Source: an uncultured Bacilli bacterium
GTDB taxonomy: Bacteria; Bacillota_I; Bacilli_A; RF39; UBA660
Length of the DNA: 64,000 nucleotides
NCBI GenBank assembly: GCA_934098735.1
Contig: CAKOOS010000001.1
Coordinates: 62,001 to 126,000, forward strand
Direction of reading: 5' to 3'
Shown here: positions 62,260-64,000 of the stretch, in pieces
How positions within the stretch are numbered: position 1 is the stretch's first letter
How the letters are laid out: every line of letters starts with the position of its first letter
The notes under the pieces: generated by a model
What the model was told of the DNA's origin: nothing
What the model saw: the letters and a program-made list of their open reading frames with translations, nothing else
Databases searched by the model: none
Translations under genes and position numbers: made by a program

Positions 62260-63633
62260 ATGAACGATATAAAAGAAGAAATATTTAGAGCATATGATAT
62301 AAGAGGAACTTATCCAAGTAGTTTAAATGAACAGACAGCTTATATAATAGGACGTAGTTATGGCTCATATTTACAAGAAAAATATAATAAAGATACTTGT
62401 ATTGTTTCTCATGATAATCGTTTATCAGGTGAAGTTTTAACTCAAAATTTAATTAAAGGCTTAATATCTACGGGCATTAATGTAATAAGTTACGGTTATA
62501 CTACAACTCCGATGAATTATTATGCTAGATATTTAAATCGTCTTCCTGGTATTATGGTAACGGCTTCACATAATCCTAAAGATGATAATGGTTTTAAATT
62601 TTCTTTTGATGGCATGATTAATGCACGAGGAGAAATGATTGAAGACTTTAAAAAATATACTTTGCTAGGAAATTTTAAAAATGGTTTAGGAAAGATAACT
62701 AACTCTAATATTACAGAAAAGTATTTAGAATATCTAAAATATTCAATTAAGTTTGGAAAAAATAAAAGGAAAGTAGTTATTGATTGTGGTAATGGAGTAA
62801 CTACCCATATAATAAAAAAAGTTTTTGATAATTGTTTTTGCACTCCAATTTACATAAATGATATTTCTGATGGCAATTTTCCAAATCACCATCCAGATCC
62901 TGCAGTTCCAGAAAATTTAAGACAACTTCAAGAAGCTGTTAAGAAAAATAAAGCCGATTTTGGAGTTGCTTATGATGGCGATGGAGATCGAATCGGAGTT
63001 GTAATGGAAACAGGAGAAATATTACCAATTGAATATTTAATGCTTTTATATATAAAAGATATGTTTAATAGTGTAAGCAATAAATCATTTTTATATGATA
63101 TTAAGTGTTCAAAATCTTTTGAAGATATGGTTACACTATGGGGAGGAAAAGCAATATTAAGTCGAACTGGAGCTTCATATACTGAATATAATACGCATCA
63201 AATGAATTTACCTTTTGGTGGAGAATTTTCAGGGCATTTATTTTTTAGAGATCGAGATGCCGATTGTGCATCAGCAATATATGCATCTTTGAGACTTCTT
63301 GAAATACTTAGTAAAACAAGTGAAAAATTAAGTAAACTTGTTAAGGATTTTCCAAAATACTATGCTACAGAAGAAATAAAAATACCATGTAAAGATGATA
63401 AGAAATTTTTAGTAGTTGAAGAAATAAAAAAATATGCTAAAGAAAATAATTATCCGGTCAATGATATTGATGGGGTTAGAATAACTTATCTAAATGGCTG
63501 GGCTTTAGTAAGAGCAAGTAATACGGGGCCAAATTTAACTTTTAGAGGAGAAGCTACTACTTTGAATGGTATGAATACTTTAAAACAAATATATTTACCA
63601 ATGATTGAAGAAATAATTAAAAAGCTTACTTAG
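62260..63633 (+). CDS. Phosphomannomutase/phosphoglucomutase
   Basis: A 457-residue alpha-D-phosphohexomutase. The catalytic Ser is in MVTASHNPKDDNG, the Mg motif is YDGDGDR, the sugar-binding loop is GGEFSGHLFF, and the C-terminal phosphate loop is RASNTGPNLTFRGE. It interconverts hexose 1- and 6-phosphates. GAGGTGAT sets the ATG at 62260 rather than a TTG three bases upstream. Confidence 0.93.
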   Translation: MNDIKEEIFRAYDIRGTYPSSLNEQTAYIIGRSYGSYLQEKYNKDTCIVSHDNRLSGEVLTQNLIKGLISTGINVISYGYTTTPMNYYARYLNRLPGIMVTASHNPKDDNGFKFSFDGMINARGEMIEDFKKYTLLGNFKNGLGKITNSNITEKYLEYLKYSIKFGKNKRKVVIDCGNGVTTHIIKKVFDNCFCTPIYINDISDGNFPNHHPDPAVPENLRQLQEAVKKNKADFGVAYDGDGDRIGVVMETGEILPIEYLMLLYIKDMFNSVSNKSFLYDIKCSKSFEDMVTLWGGKAILSRTGASYTEYNTHQMNLPFGGEFSGHLFFRDRDADCASAIYASLRLLEILSKTSEKLSKLVKDFPKYYATEEIKIPCKDDKKFLVVEEIKKYAKENNYPVNDIDGVRITYLNGWALVRASNTGPNLTFRGEATTLNGMNTLKQIYLPMIEEIIKKLT

Positions 63634-63634
63634 T

Positions 63635-63664
63635 TTGACAAATTTAACTTTTTTGTGTTAGAAT
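63635..63664 (+). promoter_or_regulatory. Promoter of the last gene
   Basis: TTGACA (63635-63640), 18-base spacer, TAGAAT (63659-63664). Confidence 0.65.
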
Positions 63665-63695
63665 AAATTCTTCATTTCAAAAGGGAAGTGATAGA

Positions 63696-64000
63696 ATGAA
63701 GAATGAGGAACAAAAGCATTTTTTGTCTTTAATGTTTAGAGTTGGAGACTATGCATATATTGATATATCTGTTTTAGATATTGCAGGTGGATATAGACCC
63801 AATAGATTAGAAGATATTGATTCATTTACAATGCATTTTACTAAAGAAGAAATAATGGCAGCAATAAAAAGAAGCAATGTTGTAAATGATAAATACTTAA
63901 GTGGTCAATTAGTTATTGCTGATAATCAAAAACATAAACCAATTAAGGTTATAGATAAGAATTATTATAATAATTTTAGAATAGATTTATATTTAAAGAA
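63696..64000 (+). CDS. Unknown protein, N-terminal part (cut by window edge)
   Basis: An open frame of 101 codons running off the right edge, beginning MKNEEQKHFLSLMFRVGDYAYID. It is soluble, with a beta-rich start and a helix near FTKEEIMAAIKRSN. No family is recognised. AGGGAAGTGAT precedes the ATG and a promoter lies upstream, so it is likely a real gene. Confidence 0.75.
   Translation, partial: MKNEEQKHFLSLMFRVGDYAYIDISVLDIAGGYRPNRLEDIDSFTMHFTKEEIMAAIKRSNVVNDKYLSGQLVIADNQKHKPIKVIDKNYYNNFRIDLYLK

Overview
The window is a gene-dense, very AT-rich chromosome segment from an endospore-forming, walled member of the class Bacilli. Bacilli markers are the DnaB/DnaI primosome pair, the order lexA / yneA-like gene / tkt / sirA / yneF, an rsmC-like gene just before rpoB-rpoC, and nfo beside a YqfT-like gene. 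Spore markers are SigG, a YmxH-like protein, SirA, CotE and a YjcZ-like peptide. No 16S rRNA or species marker is present. The extreme AT bias suggests an uncultured, probably host-associated lineage near Erysipelotrichia or Mollicutes, but that placement is inference. GGTGAT-type ribosome binding sites are common.

Layout. 1-3461: a cut TetR gene divergent from an ABC export ATPase and FtsX-like permease. 3521-6880: a class B-like sortase and a von Willebrand/MucBP surface protein. 6950-10711: DedA, dnaB-dnaI and an anchored protein. 10695-12294: SOS-type Y-family polymerase with a YolD-like partner. 12404-17042: surface protein A, endonuclease IV, a YqfT-like protein and a class B PBP. 17139-22541: rpmG-efp, Nudix, TPR protein, sigG, ymxH-like, lspA, rluD. 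22606-25614: rhomboid, lexA and a yneA-like gene sharing LexA boxes, an XRE regulator, tRNA-Arg(CCU). 25657-28882: an orphan AbiEi-like protein, then tkt-sirA-yneF. 28956-30494: surface protein B. 30652-36120: a coupled run ending in radical SAM, HD phosphohydrolase and two M16 peptidase-like proteins. 36143-39081: rpsD with a leader, def, a YjcZ-like peptide, ftsW. 39187-42456: surface protein C, then ku-ligD. 42608-53648: HU, rsmC-like, rpoB, rpoC, rel. 53667-55917: CapA-like, HIT, cotE. 55920-61451: a large two-HTH regulator divergent from two anchored proteins, an XRE regulator and a DUF1848 protein. 61512-64000: deoD, a phosphohexomutase and a cut unknown gene.

Genome maintenance is well represented: LexA with at least three candidate target sites, a Y-family polymerase, endonuclease IV, a two-gene NHEJ system and dNTP hydrolase-like and Nudix proteins. 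Cell envelope genes (PBP, FtsW, LspA, sortase, rhomboid, CapA-like) confirm a peptidoglycan wall.

The most unusual signal is a three-member family of anchored surface proteins (12404, 28956, 39187). Their tails keep a fixed framework ending in RPVFYL around a highly variable stretch. In the second copy this stretch (30321-30420) is 57% GC and only 15% A, full of C- and G-ending codons otherwise rare here. That pattern resembles the variable region of a diversity-generating retroelement target or an imported cassette. No reverse transcriptase or template repeat was recognised in the window. Other notable points are an Asp at the main rifampicin-resistance position of RpoB, a short Rel protein whose synthetase Glu is Gln, a sortase lacking the usual Arg, and an AbiEi-like protein without its DNA-binding half or toxin.
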